Part shown: positions 47,978 through 57,020 of the stretch, one piece after another
Layout of the letters: each line of letters opens with the position of its first letter
Position numbering within the stretch: the first letter of the stretch is position 1
Source: JAUIIK01 sp963745675
Lineage (GTDB): Bacteria > Chloroflexota > Chloroflexia > Thermomicrobiales > CFX8
Reading direction: 5' to 3'
Length of the DNA stretch: 64,000 nucleotides
Assembly: GCA_963745675.1 (NCBI GenBank)
Contig: CAVUYM010000022.1
Span: 168,906-232,905, forward strand
Program-made: the position numbers and the translations under genes
Notes under the pieces: model-generated
Seen by the model: the letters and a program-made list of their open reading frames with translations, nothing else
Told to the model about the DNA's origin: nothing
Database searches by the model: none

Positions 47978-49309
47978 TCATTCGACCTTGCGATAGGAGG
48001 GATGTAGTGTGCCGTACAGTGCGACGATCGTGGCGAGCAACAGGCCGTTAATTCCTATGATGATTGGTGCCCCGAACATGTCGACCAGGAAACCGGTCGG
48101 CACGACAGAGAGCGGCATCAGTGAAAAAGTCATCATGTTGATCGACATAACGCGCCCGTGATACTTCGGCTCGGCGTAGCCCATCACCAGTGACATATTG
48201 AGTGCCATGTACGAAGCGGACGCCGCTCCAACCAGGACAAGGGCGGGGAATGCGATGGCGAGCGTCTGGCTGAAGGCGAAGAGCGCCAGCGCAAGACCAA
48301 AGACGATGCCGAGACCAACCTGAAGAATGCCACGGCGCCGAAATCCGCTGAATGTCGCAACAGCCAGCGATCCGGCAAGTGCACCGAGCCCATTCACTGT
48401 CATCAGCAATCCCAGCCCGCTTGGTCCGACGTGGAAAACGTCCTCCGCGAAGACTGGCATCAACGACTGATAGGACATACCGAGCAGCGTTGGCGCGAAC
48501 GCGAGGAGCATCAACGCCGACAGGACGCTGCTATTGCGGATGTAGCGCAGGCCGTCGAGGAGTGAATCCAGGCCACGTTGCGCGTTCGCACCCGGTTGGA
48601 CGCCTCTGTCGGGCAATCGTGATATCGTGAAGACGACGATGGCGTACATCAACGTCATGATCAGGTAGACGCCGCCAATACCGACAAATCTGATGCCGAT
48701 GAGCGCCCCGGCTATTGCAGGGCCGACGACACGGGCCATGTTCATTCCAGTGTTATTAAGAGCGACTGCGTTCGTCAGTCGTTCCTTGCCGACGAGTTCG
48801 CCGACGAATGCCTGACGAGCGGGCATATTGAAGGCAAATGCAGTGCCCATCATGAACGCCACAAGGGTCATGTGCCAGATCTGAATGAGATCCGTCAGGA
48901 CAAGCACCGAGAGGATCGAGGCTGCAACTCCGACGACCGCTTGAGTCGCCATCAGGATTTGGCGTTTCGAGAATCGATCTGCAACGACCCCGCCGACAAG
49001 TGATAGGAAGAGCATCGGGATGCCCATTCCGAGCGTCACGAAGCCTACTGCAGCCGCCGAGCCTGTTATTTCGTACGCCAGGTAGCCGTTCGTCACCATG
49101 CCCATCTGCATTGCAAATGTGGAGGGGAGCATTCCAAGCCAGAGCAAGCGAAAATCACGCTCATGGAGCGAATCGAAGGTGCGCCGCCACCATACTTGAT
49201 TCTCATCGACGGGAATACTAGCCGGTGGGCTGACTACGGCTCCTGTTGTCGGAATGGCTGCAGGCCGTTCCAGTTCCGCCACCGCTGACGTGTCAGGTCT
49301 AGCGACCAT
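47978..49309 (-). CDS. MFS exporter (EntS/MFS_3-like)
   Basis: 443 residues, intact, 12 membrane segments after a 50-residue cytoplasmic N-terminus. FDSLHERDFRLLWLGMLPSTFAMQM and the loop motif GGVVADRFSKRQILMATQ, then FAFNMPARQAFVGELVGKERLTNAVALNNTGMNMARVVGPAIAGALI, which is the MFS_3/enterobactin-exporter-type signature. C-terminal half: GRVMSINMMTFSLMPLSVVPTGFLVD. Substrate unknown; likely a drug or small-molecule exporter. A single-gene unit upstream of a 300-bp AT-rich gap. Confidence 0.88.
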   Translation of the reverse strand: MVARPDTSAVAELERPAAIPTTGAVVSPPASIPVDENQVWWRRTFDSLHERDFRLLWLGMLPSTFAMQMGMVTNGYLAYEITGSAAAVGFVTLGMGIPMLFLSLVGGVVADRFSKRQILMATQAVVGVAASILSVLVLTDLIQIWHMTLVAFMMGTAFAFNMPARQAFVGELVGKERLTNAVALNNTGMNMARVVGPAIAGALIGIRFVGIGGVYLIMTLMYAIVVFTISRLPDRGVQPGANAQRGLDSLLDGLRYIRNSSVLSALMLLAFAPTLLGMSYQSLMPVFAEDVFHVGPSGLGLLMTVNGLGALAGSLAVATFSGFRRRGILQVGLGIVFGLALALFAFSQTLAIAFPALVLVGAASASYMALNMSLVMGYAEPKYHGRVMSINMMTFSLMPLSVVPTGFLVDMFGAPIIIGINGLLLATIVALYGTLHPSYRKVE

Positions 49310-49612
49310 ATGGCTGCGGTCTCCTCGATCAAGATAACTTCAATTTGCAGTTACGCGAAAGGGCCTGACGATCATTTATGAGTGCCAGATATTCGTTCAA
49401 GCGGGCCCATTATTACGATGTGATGATACTAAATCATCAAGTACCACTAAAGTAAACGCGACTTTCGAACTATCTATTCCTTCGCACGCCTATTCCATCT
49501 ATTTGGTATTCAAAGCTACGGACTTCGATCTTCGCTACGATACAATTCCTCACGGGATTGGATCAAGAATTGCGCTGTGAAGAGCGCTCTTCATGGAAGG
49601 TGCTTCGACCGC
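49310..49612. other. AT-rich divergent intergenic region
   Basis: 303 bp between divergent MFS and L,D-transpeptidase genes, richer in A+T than the surroundings. It contains the inverted repeat listed next and TACGATACAAT near 49533-49543, which could be a -10 region for the + gene. No other element is recognised. Confidence 0.4.
49421..49439. promoter_or_regulatory. Candidate operator: 7-bp perfect inverted repeat
   Basis: TGATGAT-actaa-ATCATCA, 19 bp, lies in the gap between the divergent MFS exporter (start 49309) and the L,D-transpeptidase (start 49613). Its size and symmetry suit a dimeric repressor, but no regulator gene is adjacent. Confidence 0.4.
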
Positions 49613-51022
49613 ATGCCGTGTCAAACAAAATCCGTATTCTTGCCGCTTGTTCGACGGGTAACCCTGGCTTTGACGGTCGTATCATTGGCGTTCGCGTCGC
49701 TGTTGACTGCCCTACCCGCCCGAGAAGTCAGTGCTCAGGCAAGCCCAATCGGCCAAACCCCAGGTTTTGTACCTCGCAAAGCCTATTTCCCGGAAACGGG
49801 ACATCATCTTTCCGGCGATTTGCTCGACGCCTGGATGAATCGCGGCGATTTCACCATCTACGGTTTTCCCATTACCGATCCTGTCGTTGAAAACGGACGT
49901 ATCGTTCAGTATTTCGAGCGTGCCCGTTTGGAACTCTGGCCGGAGAACACGGAAAATCATCCGGATTGGGTTGTCCAGGGAACATTGTTGGGCGTCTGGA
50001 AAGCCCAGCAGGTGCGCGATCGTGGTCCATTCTTGCCAGTAGTTCTGCAGAGTTATGAACCAAACGATGAGTTCTACTTTTTCGAGGAGACGCGCCACAC
50101 GCTTGCGAACGGTTTCAAGAAATACTGGGATGAGCATGGCGGCGTTGCTGTCTTCGGCTATCCGATCTCTGAAGAATTCCAGGAAGATGGATACAACGTC
50201 CAGTATTTCGAGCGCGCTCGTCTCGAATGGCACCCCGAGAATGCAGGCACAGAGTATGAAGTGCTACTCGGGCACCTGGGCCGCGAGTACGCCGAGTCCC
50301 ATCGTGTGGACACAAAGGGATTTGATCGGGCCGGTGATGCGCTGGAATTTGACTGGGGACTTTTCGATCCAGCCTGGGGTGATGCGCTCGCCAATGGTCC
50401 GAGCGGACGTTGGGCCTTCGTCGAAGTCGATGTCCTCAACGTTCGTGCCCAACCGGACACATCCAGCGAGGCCATCGACGTCGTCTATTCCCACCGCCCA
50501 ATACGATTGACCGGTCTCGTTGCGGGCGAATCGATCAAGGGTGTATCCGGCTGGTATAGCCTTGAGGGAGGCGGCTACGTGCCTGCCGTTTACGTCGATC
50601 CGCTCGTTGTGCCAACGCCACCGGCGACGTATGCCGGTGCGTGGATCGACGTTAATCTGTCTGAGTTCTGGGCCATCGCCTATAGCTGGGATACACCTGT
50701 CTATGTTGCAATCATTACGGCTGGGCGTGGTGACCGGACGCCTAAAGGTGTCTTCGAGGTTCAGTATCGGGTCGAGAACGAGACGATGGACTCGGCAACC
50801 GTCGGTTTTCCGCCAGGTGACCCGGAGTATTACTACCTCGAAAATGTCAAATACACTCAGTATTTCCTGAGCGGTGGTTTCGCAGTGCATGGAAACTACT
50901 GGACTCCAGAGTCTGCATTCGGGAGGTTCAGTTCCAACGGCTGCGTCGGCCTCATGGAACAAGACGCGTTGTACATGTGGAACCATCTCGATATCGGATC
51001 GGTCGTCGCAATTCACTACTAG
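49613..51022 (+). CDS. L,D-transpeptidase with FGxPIS/QYFE repeats and SH3-like domain
   Basis: 469 residues from ATG 49613; signal peptide VRRVTLALTVVSLAFASLLTALPAREVSAQA. Two Chloroflexota-type repeats follow: FTIYGFPITDPVVENGRIVQYFERARLELWPEN ... GTLLG and VAVFGYPISEEFQEDGYNVQYFERARLEWHPEN ... LLGHLG. Then an SH3-type domain (VLNVRAQPDTSSEAI ... GWYSLEGGGYVPAVYV). The YkuD catalytic domain ends the protein: VDVNLSEF-like start, TPKGVFEVQYR, FAVHGNYWTPESAFGRFSSNGCVGL with catalytic His and Cys in HG...SxGCV. Cross-links or anchors wall components outside the membrane. A GTG at 49577 would lengthen the N-terminus. Intact. Confidence 0.9.
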   Translation: MPCQTKSVFLPLVRRVTLALTVVSLAFASLLTALPAREVSAQASPIGQTPGFVPRKAYFPETGHHLSGDLLDAWMNRGDFTIYGFPITDPVVENGRIVQYFERARLELWPENTENHPDWVVQGTLLGVWKAQQVRDRGPFLPVVLQSYEPNDEFYFFEETRHTLANGFKKYWDEHGGVAVFGYPISEEFQEDGYNVQYFERARLEWHPENAGTEYEVLLGHLGREYAESHRVDTKGFDRAGDALEFDWGLFDPAWGDALANGPSGRWAFVEVDVLNVRAQPDTSSEAIDVVYSHRPIRLTGLVAGESIKGVSGWYSLEGGGYVPAVYVDPLVVPTPPATYAGAWIDVNLSEFWAIAYSWDTPVYVAIITAGRGDRTPKGVFEVQYRVENETMDSATVGFPPGDPEYYYLENVKYTQYFLSGGFAVHGNYWTPESAFGRFSSNGCVGLMEQDALYMWNHLDIGSVVAIHY

Positions 51023-51142
51023 ATTTCTAGTCCGCACCGAACGGCAGGCGTGCGTTTCTCCAGGGCTCCTCATCTGACTGATCCTTCGGCTAGGATTGAG
51101 TCCGGCGAGGGAGCTTTGTGTCCACAAATGAGGAGAATAGCA

Positions 51143-51736
51143 ATGACTGTCGTTTTTTCCGGCGAGAACCCTGGGCTCACATTGTTCAAGGCCGGCACCG
51201 AAGACCGCGTCGCCGCGGTCAGCTACTGGAGATGTGTCTATTCGGAGCATGGTGAAGGCAATGCCATGCTGATCTGGGTTGACCCCGAGGAATCCGGATT
51301 GGGCGAGCTTGCTCCACACGCCATCTATACCGACAACCCCGGCGTCGCGAAGCTCGTCACCGAGCGTTTCACGAGCCATTTTGCAGGATTCAACCAGCTC
51401 GGCTTTGAGAAGATGGAGCCGACACATGCTCGTTTCTTTCAGGAATCTGACAGCCGCTGGTATCACCGCGTCGTCTGCAACGACGGAACCGGCGTCATTG
51501 AGCTCGTCTGGTGGGATGTAGCAGACTACCAGCCCGTATTGCGTCAGAATCACGAACTGGGCGGGACGCGCTGGGATTTGATGACCGTCATCTGTCCTTG
51601 CAACCAGGCCCAGGTGATGGTCAACAACCAGTCTGTTAGCGGTGAAGTGCGAACGAGCACAGGCGACAACGGGAAGCCGGGCAGCTCATGCTTCCTCGCT
51701 TTCTCGGAGACCTGGGTCGATCTCGACGCCGATTAG
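51143..51736 (+). CDS. Conserved-looking hypothetical protein
   Basis: 197 residues from ATG 51143, preceded by GAGGAG at 7 nt. Segments: NPGLTLFKAGTEDRVAAVSYWRCVYSEHGEG, WVDPEESGLGELAPHAIYTDNPGVAKLVTERFTSHF, VCNDGTGVIELVWWDVADYQPVL, WDLMTVICPCNQAQVMVNNQSVSGEV, and GKPGSSCFLAFSETWVDLD. No signal peptide or membrane segment. Mixed alpha/beta with a Trp-rich strand; I do not recognise the family. The nucleoside hydrolase gene follows at 12 bp, so the two may be co-transcribed. Confidence 0.7.
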   Translation: MTVVFSGENPGLTLFKAGTEDRVAAVSYWRCVYSEHGEGNAMLIWVDPEESGLGELAPHAIYTDNPGVAKLVTERFTSHFAGFNQLGFEKMEPTHARFFQESDSRWYHRVVCNDGTGVIELVWWDVADYQPVLRQNHELGGTRWDLMTVICPCNQAQVMVNNQSVSGEVRTSTGDNGKPGSSCFLAFSETWVDLDAD

Positions 51737-51748
51737 ACGATTACGCGA

Positions 51749-52708
51749 GTGAGTTCGCTCGAACCAACCTTGCGGGTTGTCATCGACTGCGATCCGGGCC
51801 GGGATGACGCGCTGGCGATCCTGGCTGTGCTGGGGTCGCCACACATCCAGCTCGACTTCATATCGACGGTGGCCGGTAACGTCACGCTCGATCGCGCTTC
51901 GGCGAACGCATTGCGAATCCTTGCCGTAGCCGGTGTGGACGACGTAGCCGTCTATGCGGGCGCAGCGGCGCCGTTGGCTCGAACGCTGGTGCCAGGTTCA
52001 ACGCTCCACGGTGACATGGCGGATAGCACGCTCCCGCTACCCGAGCCATTGCGCTCGATCGCCGGTGATGCGCACGAGCCGTTGCGTGTATGGTGCCGGG
52101 AGCCGAGTACTGTCCCGAAGCGCCTCATCGCTATCGGTCCACTGACCAACATCGCGCGCTTGCTGGTTGAAGATAAGGCCGCGCTGGATGGGGTTGCCGA
52201 GATGTACGTTATGGGTGGTACGGTCGGCCATATCCCTACGCGGGTCAGCCCAACGGCGGAATTCAACTTTCACAGTGATCCGGAAGCTGCCAACCTCGTC
52301 CTAAATTCCGGCGTACCGGTGCGGCTCTATGACTACGATGTGACGACATCCTGCCAGATCCCGGTCGATGCTATTCCCGAGATCATGGATGCAGTTGGTC
52401 CGCCGGTTGGCCGATACGTCGGTGGCTGGCTGCAACACCTCTGGGAGTATGCAAACCGGGCGTACGGGCGGGAAGGCGTCGCAGTCCACGACCTCTACGC
52501 CGCTATTGGCGCGGCGGGATTAGATCCCGGACGCTGGGAATGGTTCGAGATGACCGTGGATGAGACCGATGCGATGCAGGGGACGATCCACTCTGTACCG
52601 GTCAATACCGGCAGCGGTGTCGCAGTAGCTAGAGAATTGGACTGGAAGAAGATCGTGCGCTATCTGGTGAAGGCTGCGCGTCAACTACCTGCGAGCAATG
52701 CTAGTTGA
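51749..52708 (+). CDS. Inosine/uridine-preferring nucleoside hydrolase (IUNH family)
   Basis: 319 residues, GTG start at 51749. Cleaves the N-glycosidic bond of ribonucleosides for purine/pyrimidine salvage. Calcium-site signature VVIDCDPGRDDALAILAVL (usually DTDPGxDDA), ISTVAGNVTLDRASANALRIL, YAGAAAPL, STLHGDMAD, IGPLTNIARLL, YVMGGTV, and AEFNFHSDPEAANLVL (active-site Asn and substrate region). C-terminal catalytic His candidate in VAVHDLYAAIGAAGLDP (the metal Asp is D of HDL). Cytoplasmic. Intact; overlaps the convergent membrane protein gene by 8 bp at its 3' end. Confidence 0.92.
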   Translation: MSSLEPTLRVVIDCDPGRDDALAILAVLGSPHIQLDFISTVAGNVTLDRASANALRILAVAGVDDVAVYAGAAAPLARTLVPGSTLHGDMADSTLPLPEPLRSIAGDAHEPLRVWCREPSTVPKRLIAIGPLTNIARLLVEDKAALDGVAEMYVMGGTVGHIPTRVSPTAEFNFHSDPEAANLVLNSGVPVRLYDYDVTTSCQIPVDAIPEIMDAVGPPVGRYVGGWLQHLWEYANRAYGREGVAVHDLYAAIGAAGLDPGRWEWFEMTVDETDAMQGTIHSVPVNTGSGVAVARELDWKKIVRYLVKAARQLPASNAS

Positions 52709-53265
52709 TGCGGTCTGGTGTCTCCCCGAGCGGAAAGCCACGGTCTTGCCAGCGTTGATACTTCCAGATATTGATCGCCCGGCGGATATTGTGGAGCGTC
52801 CGGGCATCCATATTCGAAAGCAGAATGAGCGATGAGTCCGGTGTGCGGTCAACGTGCTCGATCGTCTCAAAACCATGGCGTACGAGCAGGTTGTAGACGC
52901 GCTGGCTTACTTCGAGCTGATCGATGCCGGGATGTTTCTTGCGGCGGTAGGCGCGCCAGCCGACTTCTGCAACGGACCAGAAGAAGATCGGGGTGACGAA
53001 GACGACGCCTGCGGCAGCCATCCAGCCGAAGCCGATCAGGAGTAGTGCCTGCAGGTCGCCCTCGCAGGAAAGCGGCCGGGACGATGAGCAGCGCCCAAGA
53101 GCTGAAGCTAATAGCGGCTGACCGCCGTACGGGATTGACGGAGAAGAGATCGTCCGGCGACGAGCCGTAGGCGCTACGTTGGGTTGCATGATAGACGGCG
53201 CGTGCGTTGGGCGCAGGGCCGCTCATCGTCGCAGATCTTGAGTTGGAACCTCGTCGGGCCATCAA
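52701..53265 (-). CDS. Membrane protein with RNAP-alpha-CTD-like helix-hairpin-helix, one frameshift
   Basis: About 188 residues. N-terminus MMARRGSNSRSATMSGPAPNARAVYHATQ, then a first membrane segment AAISFSSWALLIVPAAFL. A break near 53080 leads into a second membrane segment LLLIGFGWMAAAGVVFVTPIFFW. Cytoplasmic tail: WRAYRRKKHPGIDQLEVSQRVYNLLVRHGFETIEHVDRTPDSSLILLSNMDARTLHNIRRAINIWKYQRWQ. The VYNLLVRHGFETIEHV ... L...NMDARTLHNIRRAI pattern resembles the C-terminal domain of the RNA polymerase alpha subunit (LSVRxxNxLKxxxIxTxxxLxxxxxxxLxxxxNxGxKSLxEI). Function unknown. Confidence 0.6.
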
Positions 53266-53469
53266 TTTCCAACCACATCAAATGCGGCGCTCTCGCACCG
53301 CCATAGGATCGTTGCATTCACTAATCATACGGCTGGAAGGCTGGATGTGGTTGTAACGACCCGCAACTCATCGTTGTATCTTCTACAGGTTGTCTCAGAA
53401 GGCGTGAGCTACCTATACTAGGATGCTACCCGAATCCGATAGATCGGGTTCGGTAGTGTGTCACACAGA

Positions 53470-53552
53470 GCCGAAGTGGCGGAATGGCAGACGCGACGGT
53501 CTCAAAAACCGTTGGCCGCAAGGTCGTGTGGGTTCGACTCCCACCTTCGGCA
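53470..53552 (+). tRNA. tRNA-Leu, anticodon CAA
   Basis: 83 nt cloverleaf. Acceptor GCCGAAG pairs with CTTCGGC, discriminator A at 53552. The anticodon stem ACGGT/ACCGT encloses loop CTCAAAA, giving anticodon CAA (reads UUG). A long class II variable arm (TGGCCGCAAGGTCG region) and a T-arm GTGGG-TTCGACT-CCCAC follow. CCA is not fully encoded (ACC then TT). Its 3' two-thirds form the left attachment repeat of the island that follows. Confidence 0.96.
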
Positions 53553-53554
53553 CC
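53501..53554 (+). repeat. Left attachment-like repeat inside tRNA-Leu (54 bp)
   Basis: From the anticodon loop (CTCAAAAACC) to just past the tRNA 3' end. Identical over 54 bp to 58085-58138. Direct repeats running from a tRNA anticodon loop to its 3' end are typical att core sites of tyrosine-recombinase elements; the tRNA stays intact at this end. Confidence 0.9.
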
Positions 53555-53626
53555 TTCGATTATGACGGGAAATATCGGAAAAAAAGGCTAACGTTGGTAC
53601 GGCGTCGCGATATATGAACTGCGCGT

Positions 53627-53647
53627 TGACAGGCACCTTGACAGGCA
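53627..53647 (+). repeat. Subterminal repeat, left copy
   Basis: 21-bp unit starting TGACAGGCACCTTGACAGGC, itself two TTGACAGGCA-like half units. It is found again with two mismatches near the right end of the island (57959-57979), about 75-100 bp inside each att repeat. This could be an arm-type recombinase site. Confidence 0.6.
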
Positions 53648-53713
53648 TCATGTTCGGGCTAGCTCCTGAAGTGTCGTCATCCGCGCAGCGAGAATAGGAG
53701 CATCTCGACTCGA

Positions 53714-54879
53714 ATGCAATCGAAATTCTCTGGCTACTATAGGAAAACAGAAGATCAATTGGAGCAGTTGATCGAGAAGTGCTTGTTCGTTTTCGACACA
53801 AATGTTCTTTTGCATCTTTATGCGCTTTCTGCAGCAAGTCGCGATGAGTTCCTTGGAGTCTTAGAGCAGGTGCAACAGCGAATCTGGATTCCTCATCAGG
53901 TGGGGCTCGAATTCCACAAGAACAGGTTGAAAGCGATTGATGATGCTCGCAAGGCGCCGATCTCTCATCAGGCGGAACTCAAGAAGCTAAAGGCTAGTTT
54001 CCTAATCTATCTGAAAACACACGATCGCTACGCGGCTACGGAAGAACCTGAGCAGCTTCGAGAAGTTGTCGAAGAAGCATTCGAGGGACTTCTAGGGATA
54101 GCAGAGCGAGTATCTCTAGAGGTCCGAGGCGCCTTTGGGGAAGACGGCACGTACGAGGTTGATCCTGTGCTTGATCGAGTCACAGAACTTTTCGATGACT
54201 CGCGAGTTGGAGATCAGTTTTCGACAGAGGATCGTTTGACTCACGAGAAGGAGGCGCAACGCCGATTGATAGAAAGTCCTCCGTTACGAGGATCACAAGA
54301 AGCAAGCGCCAGACAGGTATGGCGACTATTTCGTATGGTCGCAGACTCTTGCAAAAGCTCAGTCCACGCCACAGACGCCAATCATCTTCGTAACAGAGGA
54401 ACAGAAGCAAGATTGGTGGTGGAAGCACTCCGAGGCAACTATCGGGCCGCGACCAGAGTTGGTGGCAGAGATGCTGGACGCTGCGAGTGCCGAATTCCAC
54501 ATGTATCGATCCAGTCTATTTCTGCAATTTGCGGTGCAGTGGCTCGACAGTCAGGTAAGCGAAAACACAATCGAAGAACTGGCCAGTCTGGAATCTACTA
54601 TTTCCAAGCGCCCCGTCGAGTTCTTTCAGATTCAAAATCCATGGAGAGAATGGCAGGACCTGGCTGAGGCGAGGAATTCGCTCCATAGAACAGATACAAA
54701 TGCCGACTACATCACAGTTGGTAGATCAGCTAACCAGCGCAATGCGTGAGTGGAATAGACATCAGGAAATTCTTCGACGGACACTTGACCTGTTATCAAA
54801 TCCAGTAGGCCCAGAATTTCAACAGACAGGCGAAAGCATCTCCAGCATCCAATCAAATGACTCGTACGAAGACGAATAA
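53714..54879 (+). CDS. PIN-like domain protein (PIN_8/DUF4935-type putative nuclease), frameshifted
   Basis: About 388 residues from ATG 53714. The N-terminus LFVFDTNVLLHLYALSAASRDEF has the first PIN acid (DTN). WIPHQVGLEFHKNRLKAI is the hallmark helix with the second acid (Glu). After a break near 54280 the frame continues as YGDYFVWSQTLAKAQS, then PIIFVTEEQKQDWWW (third acidic cluster), GPRPELVAEMLDAASAEFHMYRSSLFLQFAVQWLDSQ. A further shift near 54690 gives the end QLVDQLTSAMREWNRHQEILRRTL ... SYEDE. The four-part pattern (DTN, PHQVxxEFxxNR, IIFVT..K.DWW, GPRPELxxEM) belongs to a PIN-like family frequent in defence and toxin loci. It probably cleaves RNA; Mg-dependent by family knowledge. 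Confidence 0.8.
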
Positions 54880-55677
54880 TGCGAAGCAACGGAAGATCAA
54901 CGGATTCAGATAGGGTGAATGAAAATTAGGATCCGCTGCCTGAGGATGCTTTAATTCCGCTCACCTGGATCTCTACATGGCAGCCTCGCTGAGCAGTTGA
55001 TCCATCGCGTCAGCGGCGTCTTCGGGAGGACGACGACCGCCGCGAAGCGTTGAGCCGGGATCTGACCGAAGGGCGGAAGTATTTGAGTGACCAGGTGTTC
55101 TGCACCAGTCGAAGCACTCTTTGATGAGTTCGTGGATTACCCGACGGATAAGGAAGACCAAGAGTAGATTCAGCGGAGTCGCGTCGGTGAAGGATCGATG
55201 GAGTAGACGTGGAACTACAAGACGACCACCTCATTTGCAACTCGGTGACGGGTCTCAATGGGCGCGCAAGCTGTAGCTGACAGATCGGTAGGGCGACGGT
55301 CGGCTATCGAGTCGTCATCAACGTGCGATTCACCTATCAAGGGCAGACGTACTCGACGTCAACGAGCTTCACTCCGCAGTAGTGCATGATCAAAGGCTGC
55401 AAGTGTTTGGCGGCATGGCCCGCGCCTGAGCGCTGGCCGTGCTGCCGATGAGGCATAGCTCGAGCGAGACCATGACGACTTGACGCTAGCGGTAGGAATT
55501 TGTTTTCGGGACTGATGGACCGTGAACTTCGACGCGGCGCATCAAGCTCCAACTGGTGAACTCGCACTGGCCAAATCGTGAGATCGCTCGCTGCGGTCCG
55601 CTAATCCGAAAGTTGGATCCGGGGGCTCATGGAAGCACCACAGAACAGCGTAGCGGACGTTCTCCAATTCGATGGAA
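54880..55677. other. Gene-poor stretch in the island
   Basis: About 800 bp without a supportable gene. Near 55290-55380 the + strand reads VGYRVVINVRFTYQGQTYSTSTSFTPQ before a stop, a fragment of the style seen in DUF3592-like membrane proteins. The rest consists of short frames without motifs; I saw no integrase signature (no HxLR or Y motif) on either strand. Confidence 0.4.
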
Positions 55678-56840
55678 TCACCTGATATCCATCTGTGCCT
55701 CCAGTGCCGATTCGAATTTCCGATAGACATCCCCAATGGCTTTGCGTGCCATCGCAAGGACCTGACGATTGTGGTCCCGTATTCGTGGTTGCCCGGCGCG
55801 ATTGACCGCTACATGCATGACGCGATTGCGAATCCTGATGGGATTTCAACAAACAGCTGTCGATTTCCGAGATCGTCGGCCTACAATCTTCGTCTACGAA
55901 CATTGACGAGACGATTGGGAGCAGAAGTGTGATCCCGCCATCTCGTAGAAAATTGTCGGCTGTTTTGCGGGCGAAATTCTCTTTGTGTCCTGCGATCGTT
56001 AGCTTATTCTGTACGACTAGGCGCCGTATATGCTGAGAACGCCCCTTCAAGTGCAACTGCTGCAAGCAGTAATCCTTCCTCGTCGTCGCCCGCAAGGCTG
56101 GCGCTGATTGAACGGAACATGTACTCGTAGTGAATAAACCGCTCTTGGAGGTCTATCGCCCTGGATATGCCTTGAAGCTCATTCGCAGTGAAGTCATCTA
56201 GGTCCCCAACCTGCGGGCCCACCTCATTATCTTGGGTCACGATGTGGTATGGGTAGCTCGAAGAGCTGCTGAACTTCTGAGTCTGTCAGTTCATCTCCAC
56301 TCTGAATAAGGATCAGATTGGTACTCATGATTCGTACCGCGTAATCTGGGAAGGTAAGTAGTCTCAGTGGGTCGCCACCCCAGGGTGTACCGGCAGTCCG
56401 TGAATACGCGATGAGGAATTGATTAAGACGCCGGCAGAAAGTAGCGGTGGTGGCTGGGATGGACCGGAATTCCAATCGAAGCCGGTCGGTCTCGAACTTC
56501 GATCTTACGGGCTTCTTCCACAGAATTTCTCGGAAACTGGCGGATCTGGCAGGATGACTAGCACATCCGTATAGAGCGAGGTTTGTGATGGACCCTGTGG
56601 TAGTTGGCGCGGGTAGTCTGGATCGTCAAAACGCTTTGTGCCGGTCGGTACTGAGATCGTATTGCGACACGCGATTTCGAACGGTTTGCGGTCCCAGCTC
56701 GCTGAGACTCGGAAGAGTCCACTTGTTCGAAGTCGAAATGGAAGTCGTACAGAAACACTGACTCGGATATTGTCCTGAGCTGCTTCCCCCGGTGGAATTC
56801 CTCGGGGCGAATATAGGCTACTGTATGCCATTTGACTCAC
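55678..56840 (-). CDS. Probable HEPN-domain protein (C-terminal HEPN), frameshifted
   Basis: About 385 residues; GTG 56840 or ATG 56831 start. The N-terminal half (RVSVSVRLPFRLRTSGLFRVSASWDRKPFEIACRNT; SLYTDVLVILPDPPVSEKF) is an unrecognised beta-rich domain with breaks near 56510 and 56240. The C-terminal half reads ELQGISRAIDLQERFIHYEYMFRSISASLAGDDEEGLLLAAVALEGAFSAY, then VQNKLTIAGHKENFARKTADNFLRDGGITLLLPI, then (shift near 55835) IRNRVMHVAVNRAGQPRIRDHNRQVLAMARKAIGDVYRKFESAL. The layout E-rich helix, hydrophobic helix, then RNRVMH (Rx4H) followed by a long helix is that of HEPN domains (Abi, Swt1/Apea-like), many of which are RNases. The pairing with a PIN gene supports an RNA-cleaving defence or toxin role, which is inference. 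Confidence 0.65.
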
Positions 56841-57020
56841 AATTCCTCAATGGAAGCACCATCTGTGTCTCCGTTATTCCGATTGAATATGAACATCTCT
56901 CAAGATCCGCAGGCGTCCCGCAGTTAGTTATGATCCTCGCAGGGCATGGGTGGATCGGCGCAGTCTTGTCGCGGTTGTCGGGATAGTGCCATGCGGCATC
57001 ACGGATTGGAAGTGCTCAAG

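Noticed and set aside
50264..51553. A 429-codon open frame on the minus strand under the L,D-transpeptidase and the next gene
   Set aside because: It mirrors the codon bias of the + genes; its translation has no recognisable motif, while both + genes have clear domains, starts and ribosome-binding sites.
53714..54879. Calling the PIN-like gene a VapC toxin
   Set aside because: It is much longer than VapC (about 390 versus 130 residues), has the DWW and GPRPEL motifs of a different PIN-like family, and no antitoxin gene precedes it.
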